Shown here piece after piece: positions 17,955 through 26,811 of a stretch of 64,000 nt of DNA. The DNA comes from Bacillus crepusculi (GTDB lineage: Bacteria; Bacillota; Bacilli; Bacillales; Bacillaceae), in contig NZ_JACXXE010000004.1 of assembly GCF_014764715.1 (NCBI RefSeq), positions 1 through 64,000 on the forward strand, given 5' to 3'. Below the pieces are notes generated by a model. That model did not search any database and had not been told where the DNA came from. It was given only the letters and a program-made list of their open reading frames with translations. The stretch's first letter is position 1. Every line of letters begins with the position of its first letter. Both the position numbers and the translations under genes were made by a program.

Positions 17955-18428
17955 TCACTCTGAACCAATTGTACGCTGCCATTTTAATTTCCCTTTGCAG
18001 ACGCCGCACACATAACGAGAGGTATCAAATCGCCTTTTCCTGATAAAAAATTGACCGCATCCTGTGCAGACATATTCTTGCCGTTTCTGTACACGTCGTT
18101 TATTTTGTACGGTTTTTAGCGGTGTACAAAAGCGCGGAGCTCCTACCTGGTTCAATAACTCCTTAAACTCACGGTCACGATGCTGATACCCTTTCCCCTC
18201 AAGATGCAGGTGATAATGACACAGCTCATGCTTGATGATTCCGATCAGTTCATCTCTTCCATGCTCCTCTAAATATCGGCGGTTCAATTCAATATTATGT
18301 GTGCCAAGTAAATATCTCCCGCCAGTTGTTTTTAAGCGGTCATTAAAAACAGCCTTGTGGCGGAATGCCTTCCCAAAGAACTGCTCGGAAATGTGCTCAG
18401 TTAACTGCTGCAACTCTCTCTCGTTCAA
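17955..18428 (-). CDS. ydcK: SprT-like zinc protein (YdcK)
   Basis: A 157-aa SprT family protein with the metalloprotease motif HELCH (67-71) and a C-terminal zinc ribbon with two CxxC pairs (CTGCG and CGVCK). Relatives in higher organisms cut DNA-protein crosslinks; the bacterial role is not settled. Gene order ydcI-cmpA-ydcK matches B. subtilis. Confidence 0.88.
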   Translation of the reverse strand: MNERELQQLTEHISEQFFGKAFRHKAVFNDRLKTTGGRYLLGTHNIELNRRYLEEHGRDELIGIIKHELCHYHLHLEGKGYQHRDREFKELLNQVGAPRFCTPLKTVQNKRRVQKRQEYVCTGCGQFFIRKRRFDTSRYVCGVCKGKLKWQRTIGSE

Positions 18429-18479
18429 TCAAAATCGTTCCTTTCTATAAAAACCTTGAACGGGACAATTTCCCCTTTG

Positions 18480-18487
18480 CATACATT
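18480..18487 (+). promoter_or_regulatory. possible sigma-E -10 of cmpA
   Basis: CATACATT agrees with the sigma-E -10 consensus CATACAHT, 40 bp before cmpA. I do not see a good -35 at the right distance, so this is tentative; sigma-E control of cmpA is known in B. subtilis. Confidence 0.4.
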
Positions 18488-18526
18488 GAAGGTACATCCA
18501 CTGTTTCGATCAAAGGAGGAAGGGCG

Positions 18527-18661
18527 ATGCCCAACTGGCTGAAAAATCAGATGCAGAAGGCATTTTATGAAAAAAATCATTACCAAATCAAATTGCTGAA
18601 TCAATGCTGGTACTTCTATAGAAAAAAACATTCAGTCACATCAAGGCACACCCCATCCTAA
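18527..18661 (+). CDS. cmpA: cortex morphogenetic protein CmpA
   Basis: Small sporulation protein, 44 aa, from ATG 18527 with a strong AAAGGAGGA site. It starts MPNWLKNQMQKAFYEK and has QCWYFYRKKH, as I recall for the 37-aa B. subtilis CmpA, which acts with ClpXP in quality control of spore coat and cortex assembly. The last residues (SVTSRHTPS) are an extension, and the stop codon lies in the loop of the following terminator. It sits between ydcK and ydcI as in B. subtilis. It is shorter than usual gene-finder limits. Confidence 0.88.
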   Translation: MPNWLKNQMQKAFYEKNHYQIKLLNQCWYFYRKKHSVTSRHTPS

Positions 18662-18678
18662 GGTGCGCCTCGTTTTTT
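18645..18678 (+). terminator. terminator overlapping the 3' end of cmpA
   Basis: GGCACACC (18645-18652) pairs GGTGCGCC (18662-18669), then a T run. The cmpA stop at 18659-18661 is in the loop. Confidence 0.75.
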
Positions 18679-18680
18679 GT

Positions 18681-20849
18681 TTACTCTGGTTTCAGCATGG
18701 AGAGGGCAACGCGGCCTTTTGCCTGATCAACAGAGTCTACCCACACGGTTACAATGTCACCGACTGACACAACGTCAAGCGGATGCTTGACAAAGCGGTT
18801 GCTTAGCTTTGAAATATGGACAAGTCCATCCTGCTTCACACCAATATCGACGAATGCGCCGAAGTCCACGACATTTCTCACCGTTCCTTGAAGCTCCATT
18901 CCTTGCTTCAAGTCCTCCAATTTCAATACATCTGTTTTTAGTAGCGGGGTTGGTACTTCATCCCGCGGATCACGCTCAGGTCTTGTCAGCTGATCGATGA
19001 TATCCTGAAGTGTAATTGGACCAATTTCAAGCTGCTCCGCTGCTTCTTCCAGCTTCACTTCAGCGATTTTCTCTTTTAATTGCTCTGTTCCAAGGTCTTC
19101 TGGCGTCATCTTGATCATACGTAAGAATTGTTTTGTTTCTTTATAGCTTTCAGGGTGAATACCTGTACGGTCAAGCGGATCTTGTCCGTCTGCGATGCGC
19201 AGGAAACCGATACACTGCTCATAAGTCTTTGCCCCAAGTCTTGGAATATCCTTTAGCTCTTTTCTGCTTGTAAATCTCCCAATCTCTTCGCGTCGCTTGA
19301 CGATATTTCCTGCGACGGCTTTTGAAAGGCCTGATACATATTGCAGAAGTGCCTGTGAGGCTGTATTGACGTTCACACCGACTTGGTTGACGACCGTCTC
19401 CACCACGAAGGTTAACGAGCTGTTTAATTGCTTTTGACTCACATCGTGCTGATATTGGCCCACACCGACAGATTTCGGATCAATTTTGACGAGTTCTGCT
19501 AAAGGGTCCTGTAATCTTCTTGCGATTGAAATGGCGCTTCTTTCTTCCACTTGCAGGTCTGGAAACTCTTCTCTCGCTAAAGCAGACGCAGAGTAAACAC
19601 TTGCCCCTGCTTCATTCACGATTAAATAGGAAACCGGCTGATCCAGCTCTTGAATCAGGTCTGCGATAAATTGCTCTGTCTCCCTTGAGGCTGTTCCGTT
19701 TCCAATCGCAATGACTTCAATGTTTGATGATTGAATGATCTCTTTTACTTTTTGTTTGGCTTCCGCTTTTTTCTGTACGGGTGGATGCGGGTAAATAACG
19801 CCAATATGATGGACTTTGCCCGTATCATCAACGACTGCTAGTTTACAGCCTGTACGAAATGCGGGGTCCACTCCAAGTACACGCTTCCCTTTCATCGGCG
19901 GCTGAAGCAGTAGTTTTCTTAAGTTTTCAGCAAAAATGTGAATCGCTTGTTCCTCTGCTTTTTCTGTCAGCTCTTTTCGTATTTCACGTTCAATCGAAGG
20001 CTGAATGAGGCGTTTGTAAGCATCGTCAATTGCCGCTTCAATATACGGTCTCGCCGTCGTTTGCTTGCCCTTTATGACTTGTTTGTCGAGATAGAAACGG
20101 ATATTTTCAGCAGGTGGTTCGATCGCTGCTTTCAAGATGCCTTCTTTCTCTCCTCTGTTGACCGCAAGTACACGGTGGGGCACAATCTTTTTGATCGGCT
20201 CTTGATAATCGTAATACATTTCATAAACGTTTTTCTCATCGCTTTCGGTGTCTTTTCCTGATGTGACAAGACTGCCCTTTTGGTACGTTTCACTACGAAT
20301 CCATTTCCGCATATCAGGATCATCTGCCACCTGTTCAGCAATAATATGCTGAGCACCCTCAAGTGCTTCTTCTACACTGGTCACTTCTTTTTCTTCGTTA
20401 ATAAAAGCAGAAGCCTTCTTTTCGATCTCATCGCTTGGTAGCGTGAGTAAATATTCCGCCAGCGGCTCCAGCCCTTTTGCTTTGGCTACATTCGCCTTTG
20501 TTTTTCGTTTTTGTTTGAATGGCCGGTATAAATCTTCGACCTCTTGCAGTTTATGCGCTTGTTCAATTTTCTGTTTTAATTCATCCGTCAGTTTGTCTTG
20601 TTCAGCAATTAAGCGAATGACTTCTTCTTTTCGATGCATGACATTTTGAATATATGTATAGCGCTCTGATATGGTTTGAATTTGCACCTCGTCCAGTGAG
20701 CCAGTCTGCTCTTTCCGGTAACGAGCAATAAACGGGACGGTGTTGCCATCCTCTAATAGCTGGATCACACTTTCAATTTGTTTCGTTGAAAGCTTTAATT
20801 CTGTTGCAATTTGTTTCAATAAAACGTCAGATGTCTTCATACTTTGCAT
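18681..20849 (-). CDS. ydcI: Tex family RNA-binding transcription accessory protein (YdcI)
   Basis: A 722-aa Tex protein: N-terminal helical HTH-like region, YqgF/RNase H-like core (VLGVDPAFRTGCKLAVVDD near residue 320), helix-hairpin-helix motifs around 500-570 and a C-terminal S1 domain (GTVRNVVDFGAFVDIG, about 648-720). It binds RNA and affects transcription; its exact role in Bacillus is open. It is alone and convergent with cmpA. Confidence 0.93.
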   Translation of the reverse strand: MQSMKTSDVLLKQIATELKLSTKQIESVIQLLEDGNTVPFIARYRKEQTGSLDEVQIQTISERYTYIQNVMHRKEEVIRLIAEQDKLTDELKQKIEQAHKLQEVEDLYRPFKQKRKTKANVAKAKGLEPLAEYLLTLPSDEIEKKASAFINEEKEVTSVEEALEGAQHIIAEQVADDPDMRKWIRSETYQKGSLVTSGKDTESDEKNVYEMYYDYQEPIKKIVPHRVLAVNRGEKEGILKAAIEPPAENIRFYLDKQVIKGKQTTARPYIEAAIDDAYKRLIQPSIEREIRKELTEKAEEQAIHIFAENLRKLLLQPPMKGKRVLGVDPAFRTGCKLAVVDDTGKVHHIGVIYPHPPVQKKAEAKQKVKEIIQSSNIEVIAIGNGTASRETEQFIADLIQELDQPVSYLIVNEAGASVYSASALAREEFPDLQVEERSAISIARRLQDPLAELVKIDPKSVGVGQYQHDVSQKQLNSSLTFVVETVVNQVGVNVNTASQALLQYVSGLSKAVAGNIVKRREEIGRFTSRKELKDIPRLGAKTYEQCIGFLRIADGQDPLDRTGIHPESYKETKQFLRMIKMTPEDLGTEQLKEKIAEVKLEEAAEQLEIGPITLQDIIDQLTRPERDPRDEVPTPLLKTDVLKLEDLKQGMELQGTVRNVVDFGAFVDIGVKQDGLVHISKLSNRFVKHPLDVVSVGDIVTVWVDSVDQAKGRVALSMLKPE

Positions 20850-20898
20850 CCTCTCACTGTGTCTTCTCTTTTAGTGTATCAAAAAAACCGGCAAAACA

Positions 20899-20931
20899 GA
20901 AAAAAGGTCAGCTATTTCACGTAAGCTGACC
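20899..20931 (-). terminator. terminator of the sigB operon
   Basis: GGTCAGCT (20906-20913) pairs AGCTGACC (20924-20931), with a T run on the minus strand; the rsbX stop codon is in the loop. Confidence 0.85.
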
Positions 20932-21516
20932 AAGTACATAGGTGAGATCGTCCTTCTTGTCTTGTGTGTATGTTTCAAGTTGTTTTGCGATATCTGCAAC
21001 TGAATGGCTATGCTTTAAACACATTCGCATGTTTGGCACATTCAGTCCGTCTGAATACATAATGAATGTCGATCCTTTTTCGTAGGAATAGGTGTATGTT
21101 TTATATTTTCTAGGTTTCCCTGATAAGTATCCTGATATCGGAAGTGGATAAATATAGTCGCCAGAAGGTGCATTCAAGATAAATCGGATATTGCCAACCG
21201 AACAATAGGTAAATTGCTGCTGGGAAAAATTCACCTTTAATAGGCCAACCGTGGCCCCACGTTTATTTTTCATGGCCTGATTGCATCTGTCTATGAGGGT
21301 CGTCACATCCTCATGTCCATATTCTTCGACAATTTCACTAACTAAAGAAGATGATTCATTGGCGAACTGGCCGCTGCCTAATCCGTCTGCTACAGCACAA
21401 ATTAGTTCTTCATCATCTGCTTTAATAAAAAAACTGTCCCCGCAGCATGATTTCCCTTCTTTATTCGATTGATAGATAATGGCGTTCACATGTTCGTGCT
21501 GTTCGATCTGCTTCAT
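20917..21516 (-). CDS. rsbX: PP2C phosphatase RsbX
   Basis: A 199-aa PP2C-like serine phosphatase that resets the stressosome by dephosphorylating RsbS and RsbR. It has the metal-binding patterns CAVADGLGSG and FIMYSDGLN. Last gene of the operon; its start meets the sigB stop. Length matches B. subtilis RsbX. Confidence 0.95.
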   Translation of the reverse strand: MKQIEQHEHVNAIIYQSNKEGKSCCGDSFFIKADDEELICAVADGLGSGQFANESSSLVSEIVEEYGHEDVTTLIDRCNQAMKNKRGATVGLLKVNFSQQQFTYCSVGNIRFILNAPSGDYIYPLPISGYLSGKPRKYKTYTYSYEKGSTFIMYSDGLNVPNMRMCLKHSHSVADIAKQLETYTQDKKDDLTYVLGQLT

Positions 21517-22310
21517 TACCCTAGCTCCATAGACGCATCTTCTGATAATGCATCTCGCAACTTTTTCACTGCCTTCCGCTGCAGTCTCGATACATGCATT
21601 TGGGATATGCCGAGTAAATCGCCTGTTTCTTTCTGACTCTTATTTTGCAAATAAGTAAGATTGATAATCTCTTTTTCTCTATCCGTCAGAACATGAAGCA
21701 CACTCTCAAGCATCATTTTTTGGTTCACTCGTTCGTAGCCTTCTTCTTGTGAGCCGACGACGTCTAAAATGGTGACGGTGCTTCCTTCAGAATCAGCCTC
21801 TACACCTTGGTCGACAGACAACGCTTGATAGCTTTTGCCCATCTCCATTGTTTCAAGTACTTCTTCTTCTGTCACATCTAGATATTCTGCAATCTCTTGG
21901 ACTTTAGGTGACTTTTGCGTCTCCGTTGTCAGATGATCAACTGCCATCTTGATTCTTGGACCAAGCTCCTTAATCCGCCTTGGTACATGGACACTCCATG
22001 TTTTATCACGTAAAAAGCGTTTGATTTCCCCGATAATCGTTGGAATTGCAAAGGCTTCAAATGATTTACCGACAAGCGGGTCATAACGCTTTATTGCACC
22101 GAGTAAACCAATCATTCCAACTTGTCTTAAATCCTCATGAAAGCTTTTCCCTTTGGAATATTTTTTCGCCAGCATATCGACCAGGTTTGTATAGCATTCA
22201 ACAAGTGTGAGCTGCGCCTGCTCGTCTTGATTGGTTTGATAGCTTTGGATGAGGCGATCCACTTCATCTTTAGTTAGTTTCATAGTTTTGGATGGTCGTG
22301 TCATGGTCAA
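21516..22310 (-). CDS. sigB: general stress sigma factor SigB
   Basis: RNA polymerase sigma-B, 264 aa. Region 2 contains DLRQVGMIGLLGAIKRYDP and FEAFAIPTIIGEIKRFLRD; region 4 ends with the HTH SQKETGDLLGISQMHVSRLQRKA. Its start overlaps the end of rsbW by 41 bp, as in B. subtilis, which suggests translational coupling of the sigma factor to its anti-sigma factor. Confidence 0.97.
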   Translation of the reverse strand: MTMTRPSKTMKLTKDEVDRLIQSYQTNQDEQAQLTLVECYTNLVDMLAKKYSKGKSFHEDLRQVGMIGLLGAIKRYDPLVGKSFEAFAIPTIIGEIKRFLRDKTWSVHVPRRIKELGPRIKMAVDHLTTETQKSPKVQEIAEYLDVTEEEVLETMEMGKSYQALSVDQGVEADSEGSTVTILDVVGSQEEGYERVNQKMMLESVLHVLTDREKEIINLTYLQNKSQKETGDLLGISQMHVSRLQRKAVKKLRDALSEDASMELG

Positions 22311-22758
22311 CTCGCTCCCTGTTTAAAAACTTTGTCATCGCCACGGTAACTCCGGAGTTTGCTTGCACCTCGACTTCATCCATCAATGTTTGCATCAAAT
22401 ATAAACCAAGACCTCCTTCTGCCAATTGATCCACCGTATGAGCAGATGTATAAGGCCCTAGTCCTTCCTGCTTTTGCTTAAAGTCAAAGCTACCGCCTTT
22501 GTCAGCGACAATGATTTCTAGGCGATCCTCATAGACAAGAAAGCGAACAGCTACCTCTCCATCTCCACCATCTTCACCTTTGTAGGCATGCTGAACTGCA
22601 TTTGTACAGGCCTCACTGACCGCAATTTTCAAGTCCTCAATCTCTTCGTAAACATAGCCCATTCTGCTTGCAACGCCTGAAAGCGTCAGACGAATGATGC
22701 CTACGTATTCTGGTTTCGCCGGTATTTTCATCTCGATTTGATCTACTGATTCGTTCAT
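22270..22758 (-). CDS. rsbW: anti-sigma-B factor and kinase RsbW
   Basis: HATPase-type serine kinase, 162 aa, that holds SigB inactive or phosphorylates RsbV. N box [14 protein letters not shown]1 box [11 protein letters not shown]2 region [13 protein letters not shown]. Overlaps rsbV by 4 bp and sigB by 41 bp. Confidence 0.96.
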   Translation of the reverse strand: MNESVDQIEMKIPAKPEYVGIIRLTLSGVASRMGYVYEEIEDLKIAVSEACTNAVQHAYKGEDGGDGEVAVRFLVYEDRLEIIVADKGGSFDFKQKQEGLGPYTSAHTVDQLAEGGLGLYLMQTLMDEVEVQANSGVTVAMTKFLNRERVDHDTTIQNYETN

Positions 22759-23084
22759 TGTACCCCACCCTCTGACTTTGCAGAAATGTCAATGATGTCC
22801 TTTAATCCAGTGATTTCAAACAACCTTACAAGCCGATCTGACAAGTTCTCAAGTTTTAATGTTCCACCTGCTTTTTGAGCCGCTTTAAACAGCCCAACAA
22901 ATACACCTAAACCTGTGCTATCCATATAAGAAACATCCTTTAGACAGATTTCTAGATGCTCTCCTTGCTCTGCTTTAGGCATGAGCTTTTCTCTTAGCTG
23001 AGGAGCGGAGTACACATCGATTTCTCCGCTGACACTCACTTTCGTTTTTTGATCTATTTGATGCTCTTTTACAGACATATTCAT
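22755..23084 (-). CDS. rsbV: anti-anti-sigma factor RsbV
   Basis: STAS protein, 109 aa. The phosphorylated Ser lies in [12 protein letters not shown] (about residue 56). Unphosphorylated RsbV binds RsbW and frees SigB. First gene after the internal sigma-B promoter; GAGGTG lies before the ATG. Confidence 0.96.
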   Translation of the reverse strand: MNMSVKEHQIDQKTKVSVSGEIDVYSAPQLREKLMPKAEQGEHLEICLKDVSYMDSTGLGVFVGLFKAAQKAGGTLKLENLSDRLVRLFEITGLKDIIDISAKSEGGVQ

Positions 23085-23124
23085 TATGCATTCACCTCGA
23101 AATTCTTATTTCCTTGAATTTTAT

Positions 23125-23149
23125 ATACCCGCGTATTCACTTTCTAAAC
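23125..23149 (-). promoter_or_regulatory. internal sigma-B promoter before rsbV
   Basis: Minus strand GTTTAG (23144-23149), 13-bp spacer, perfect GGGTAT (23125-23130). The -35 overlaps the rsbU stop codon. It gives positive autoregulation of rsbV-rsbW-sigB-rsbX, as in B. subtilis. Confidence 0.9.
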
Positions 23150-24151
23150 CTTTCTCTTAAGCACAAGTAGTGTAAAGTCATCGTGCAGCTGAAAATCTTG
23201 CAGCTTGAGTAAGCTGGCATAGATGGCATCGACCATGTCCTGAGCTGAGTAAGATAGGTGCTCTCTTATAAGTGCTTTGATATCCTCACGCTCTAAGAAA
23301 CCGTCCTCTGATTTGGATTCTGTTACGCCATCAGAGAATAAGATCACCATATCTCCTACGTCCAAGTACTTCTCGTACTGCCTGTAGTCAAAGTCTGGTG
23401 CGATTCCAAGGACAAGTCCTTTGGCGTCTAAATCGTAAAATTGATTGTCTTTTTTGCAATAGAAAAAGCCCGGCTCATGACCAGCCGATGCATATTTAAA
23501 TTCATGCGTTTCTGTATTATAGCTGCCATAGAACATGGTGATAAACATACTTGGGTCTACGTTTTGCTCGACAACACGATTAAGGGTTTTCAGCACCTTT
23601 GTGGGGCCGCTTCCTGACTCCGGTAAGGAATCCATCGCATACTTAATCATTGACATACAGAGCGCAGCTGGGATGCCTTTCCCAATGACATCTGCGATCG
23701 CGATATTGATTGTATCGTGATCGGTGACAAAGTGATAATAATCTCCACTCATCTGTTTTGCCGGCACACTAATGGCACCAATATCAAAGGTATCACCCTC
23801 TGGAATCTTCGTTTCCAGAAGGGTTTGCTGAACATTTGCAGCAATTTCAATCTCTGATTTAATTTCTTGCTGGATGCCTCTAAGTGTTAAATGTTCCTGG
23901 TAGGCAAGTCCGTACCCAATCATGACTTCAATTAAGAAGTCTAGTGAATGAAAGACATCTTCCGGCAAATCAGGGTAAAGCTCCTGAATCACTTTTCGGT
24001 GAACACTCACTATTTCTTCAGGAGGTATTTGATGCTCAATGGTTTTTCGGCTAAACTTTTGAGCTTGATAAAGCGATGTTTCAGTTAAATCACTGATATA
24101 ACGGCTGAGCAGCTGATGATACCGCTGCTCCATTACCTCCTTAAAATCCAT
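23144..24151 (-). CDS. rsbU: PP2C phosphatase RsbU
   Basis: A 335-aa phosphatase that dephosphorylates RsbV when bound by RsbT. The N-terminal helical RsbT-binding domain covers about 1-110 and the PP2C/SpoIIE domain the rest (IADVIGKGIPAALCMSM, ASAGHEPGF, LFSDGVTESK). Confidence 0.96.
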   Translation of the reverse strand: MDFKEVMEQRYHQLLSRYISDLTETSLYQAQKFSRKTIEHQIPPEEIVSVHRKVIQELYPDLPEDVFHSLDFLIEVMIGYGLAYQEHLTLRGIQQEIKSEIEIAANVQQTLLETKIPEGDTFDIGAISVPAKQMSGDYYHFVTDHDTINIAIADVIGKGIPAALCMSMIKYAMDSLPESGSGPTKVLKTLNRVVEQNVDPSMFITMFYGSYNTETHEFKYASAGHEPGFFYCKKDNQFYDLDAKGLVLGIAPDFDYRQYEKYLDVGDMVILFSDGVTESKSEDGFLEREDIKALIREHLSYSAQDMVDAIYASLLKLQDFQLHDDFTLLVLKRKV

Positions 24152-24161
24152 GGTTTACCTC

Positions 24162-24563
24162 CTAGCGAAGCCACTTGACAGCTTGTATCTCCGTTCCTTC
24201 TTCTGGTGTAGAATCTAATTCAAAATCATCCATCAGTCTTCTCACTCCCGGAAGACCTGCTCCGAGTCCGCCTGATGTAGAAAATCCGTCTTCCATCACT
24301 TTACGTATATCCATGATGCCAGGCCCTTCATCGGCTGCGATGACTTTGAGCCCACGCTTTCCGCGCTCTATCACTTCTTCTATACAAATCTGACCTTTAC
24401 CAGCGTATAAATAGATGTTTCGAGCTAATTCTGAAATGGCCGTCGTAATTCTTGCTTGGTCAACAGTTCCAAAGCCTAATTCTTTAGCAACATTTCGTCC
24501 AAGTTGTCTTGCCGCGACTATGTCCCATTCCGTCAATATTTTCACACAGGATTGGTCTTTCAT
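24162..24563 (-). CDS. rsbT: serine/threonine kinase RsbT
   Basis: HATPase-type switch kinase, 133 aa, with SELARNIYLYAG and ADEGPGI motifs. It is held by the stressosome, phosphorylates RsbS and RsbR on stress, then leaves to activate RsbU. Confidence 0.96.
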   Translation of the reverse strand: MKDQSCVKILTEWDIVAARQLGRNVAKELGFGTVDQARITTAISELARNIYLYAGKGQICIEEVIERGKRGLKVIAADEGPGIMDIRKVMEDGFSTSGGLGAGLPGVRRLMDDFELDSTPEEGTEIQAVKWLR

Positions 24564-24565
24564 AT

Positions 24566-24934
24566 CTATTCCCCCAATTCCCGCTTCAGTGTCTCAAGCC
24601 CTTGTTCAAGATCTAGTGCTGTCTGAATTTCTTCAAGCGATATTCCAAGTTCAATGAGCGTCACAGCGACTGCCGGTTGGATTCCTGTTAATACAACCTT
24701 TGCTCCCATGAGCTTGGACATGGTGATAACATCACCTAATACCTTTGCGATAAATGAATCAATCATATCGACGGATGTGAGGTCAATGACAACACCGTTT
24801 GCTCCTGTCTCATGAATTTTATTCAGCAAGTCTTCTTGAAAGTGTAGAGCTGTTTGGTCATCAAGCTCCCACTGGATCGAAATGAGAAGACAATTATATA
24901 GCTTTAAGATTGGAATCTTCGGGTGATTTCTCAC
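24566..24934 (-). CDS. rsbS: stressosome core protein RsbS
   Basis: Single STAS-domain protein, 122 aa, with the phosphorylated Ser in [12 protein letters not shown] (about residue 59). It forms the stressosome with RsbR and captures RsbT. Confidence 0.96.
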   Translation of the reverse strand: MRNHPKIPILKLYNCLLISIQWELDDQTALHFQEDLLNKIHETGANGVVIDLTSVDMIDSFIAKVLGDVITMSKLMGAKVVLTGIQPAVAVTLIELGISLEEIQTALDLEQGLETLKRELGE

Positions 24935-24939
24935 TGGGT

Positions 24940-25770
24940 TTATCCCTCCAATGAAACAATTTTTCGATTTGTCATTTCCAAAGCAGTTTGAATTCCTTTT
25001 TGAAGGGTATTCTTTGTTGTAACCTGAGATAAATCAATGCCAAGGTTCACAATGGTTTGGGCAATTTCTGGGCGAATACCGACAAGCAAGCACTTCGCGC
25101 CTACTAATCTCACAGCCTCTGACGCTTGAATAATATGGTGCGCAACCATTGTATCAACGACAGGTACACCCGTGATGTCAATCAAGACCACCTGTGAACG
25201 ATGCTTCACGACACCATTGAGCAGATTCTCCATAATTTTTTTCGCACGATCTGTATCAATTGTTCCGACAAGCGGCATGACGGTGATTTGCTCAAATACT
25301 GGAATCAGCGGGGCAGAAAGCTCCTGCAGCGCAATTTTTTGAAGGCTGACGGTTTTTTCCCATGAGATCGAATACTGATTTAATATTTCGTTATGAATCG
25401 GTGTGATGAATCGATCGATTTGCCAGATGAGGTCATGGCTTTCCTCTGTTGTATCTTTGTCATCATTCATTTTTTCATATAAATGTGTACGGATTTCCGT
25501 TAGGCCGTTTGCCAGTAACTTAAGTGATATACCCATTTGAACAATTTTTAAAGCAAAATTTTGCACTTGTTCTTCAAAATCCTCATGATCTCCCTCTGAA
25601 AGAGATGTAATGATTAGTTGAACATATTCTGAACAGATGGTTTCATACATTTTGTCGTTCAGCATCATGTCCGTTTCTTTTTCTCCGAGTCGTTTTAAAA
25701 TGTCCGTCCACTCTTTTTCTAATTCCTTTTGATGCTTTCTTGCGAATGCTAACACGATATGATTCGACAT
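24940..25770 (-). CDS. rsbRA: stressosome co-antagonist RsbRA
   Basis: A 276-aa RsbR: a non-haem globin-like N-terminal domain and a C-terminal STAS domain. The two regulatory threonines are in [10 protein letters not shown] and [10 protein letters not shown], matching T171 and T205 of B. subtilis. First gene of the operon, with a sigma-A promoter just upstream. Confidence 0.95.
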   Translation of the reverse strand: MSNHIVLAFARKHQKELEKEWTDILKRLGEKETDMMLNDKMYETICSEYVQLIITSLSEGDHEDFEEQVQNFALKIVQMGISLKLLANGLTEIRTHLYEKMNDDKDTTEESHDLIWQIDRFITPIHNEILNQYSISWEKTVSLQKIALQELSAPLIPVFEQITVMPLVGTIDTDRAKKIMENLLNGVVKHRSQVVLIDITGVPVVDTMVAHHIIQASEAVRLVGAKCLLVGIRPEIAQTIVNLGIDLSQVTTKNTLQKGIQTALEMTNRKIVSLEG

Positions 25771-25817
25771 GTTTTACCCCCTAGTACATAAACAGCACTT
25801 CTTTAGTCTTTCTTCAT

Positions 25818-25846
25818 TATAACGTTAATAAAAATTGAACACAAAA
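25818..25846 (-). promoter_or_regulatory. sigma-A promoter of the rsb operon
   Basis: Minus strand TTGTGT (25841-25846), 17-bp spacer, perfect TATAAT (25818-25823). The weak -35 lies in the T run of the ndoA terminator. Confidence 0.65.
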
Positions 25847-25872
25847 AAAAGTTGCTCACAAGAGAGCAACCA
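25847..25872 (-). terminator. terminator of ndoA
   Basis: GTTGCTC (25853-25859) pairs GAGCAAC (25866-25872), with eight T following on the minus strand. Confidence 0.85.
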
Positions 25873-25884
25873 AATCTCACCATA

Positions 25885-26235
25885 TTAAAAATCAATAAGA
25901 GCCAAACTAACTTGTAAGGCTTCGTCAACCTTCTCCATCATCTCATCATCAAGATGTGTGATTTTATCTGTCAATCTTTGTTTATCGATTGTACGAATCT
26001 GTTCCAAGAGAATGACAGAATCTCGTTCAAAGCCGTAGCGCTTTGCATTAATTTCGACGTGAGTCGGTAATTTCGCTTTTTGTATTTGGGCTGTTATGGC
26101 TGCAACGATAGCAGTCGGGCTGAAGCGATTTCCAATGTCATTTTGAATCACCAATACCGGGCGAACTCCGCCCTGCTCGGAGCCAACAACAGGAGATAAA
26201 TCAGCAAAGTAAACATCACCGCGTTTAACAATCAA
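25885..26235 (-). CDS. ndoA: endoribonuclease toxin EndoA (MazF)
   Basis: MazF-type mRNA interferase, 116 aa, cutting single-stranded RNA (UACAU in B. subtilis). It opens with the MazF signature [25 protein letters not shown] and has the expected length. It starts 4 bp after the antitoxin gene. Intact. Confidence 0.96.
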   Translation of the reverse strand: MIVKRGDVYFADLSPVVGSEQGGVRPVLVIQNDIGNRFSPTAIVAAITAQIQKAKLPTHVEINAKRYGFERDSVILLEQIRTIDKQRLTDKITHLDDEMMEKVDEALQVSLALIDF

Positions 26236-26239
26236 ATGT

Positions 26240-26521
26240 TTAACCCCCGCTGACTAATCGCTCAACTGTATTCTCAGCCTCAAATTCTGCGTATTGTGCC
26301 TCTGAAGAGATATTCAGATTAATTTTCGCCATCTCCATGTAGCCGCGTCTCATCGATTCACGATTTTGTCGAATATTACGTTCACGAATATACGTTTTTG
26401 TCGCTCGGTAGATCAATTCATTTCTTGTTACCTTATCCTGCTCTGCTACTCGTTCGATCTCAGACATTAAAGCCTCCGGCAGTCGAATCTTCATTTCGTT
26501 TGTTGCGCTGGATTCAGACAA
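26240..26521 (-). CDS. ndoAI: antitoxin EndoAI (MazE-like)
   Basis: Ribbon-helix-helix antitoxin, 93 aa, neutralising EndoA by its C-terminal tail ([13 protein letters not shown]). I start at TTG 26521, with GGAGG 10 nt upstream, giving the same length as B. subtilis EndoAI; the frame is open to 26593 but has no good site there. N-terminal [12 protein letters not shown] is the DNA-binding strand. A TATAAT at 26685-26690 may be the -10 of the ndoAI-ndoA promoter. Confidence 0.94.
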   Translation of the reverse strand: MSESSATNEMKIRLPEALMSEIERVAEQDKVTRNELIYRATKTYIRERNIRQNRESMRRGYMEMAKINLNISSEAQYAEFEAENTVERLVSGG

Positions 26522-26765
26522 AAAACATACACCTCCACAAAACTTACGGATACCGTATCGATCCATTCCAAGACTAATCATACCATTATTCAATGCACAA
26601 GCAAAGCTGTTTCATGATTTATTTTTAGATCATGATGCGTTCGGCTACCCGTAAATCAAGATGATAATGGAGTTCCTCTTTCCCATTATACGCTTTTTTC
26701 CGAAAATCATACGGTATTTCCAAAATCTCTAAAAAAGGGAGAATGTTTATTCCTTCATTGTAGAA

Positions 26766-26798
26766 TAAAAGAGAACGATGTCGGTTTGTACATCGTTC
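26766..26798 (-). terminator. terminator of alr
   Basis: GAACGATGT (26773-26781) pairs ACATCGTTC (26790-26798), T-rich on the minus strand. Confidence 0.8.
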
Positions 26799-26811
26799 CC
26801 GTAAAATGTGC

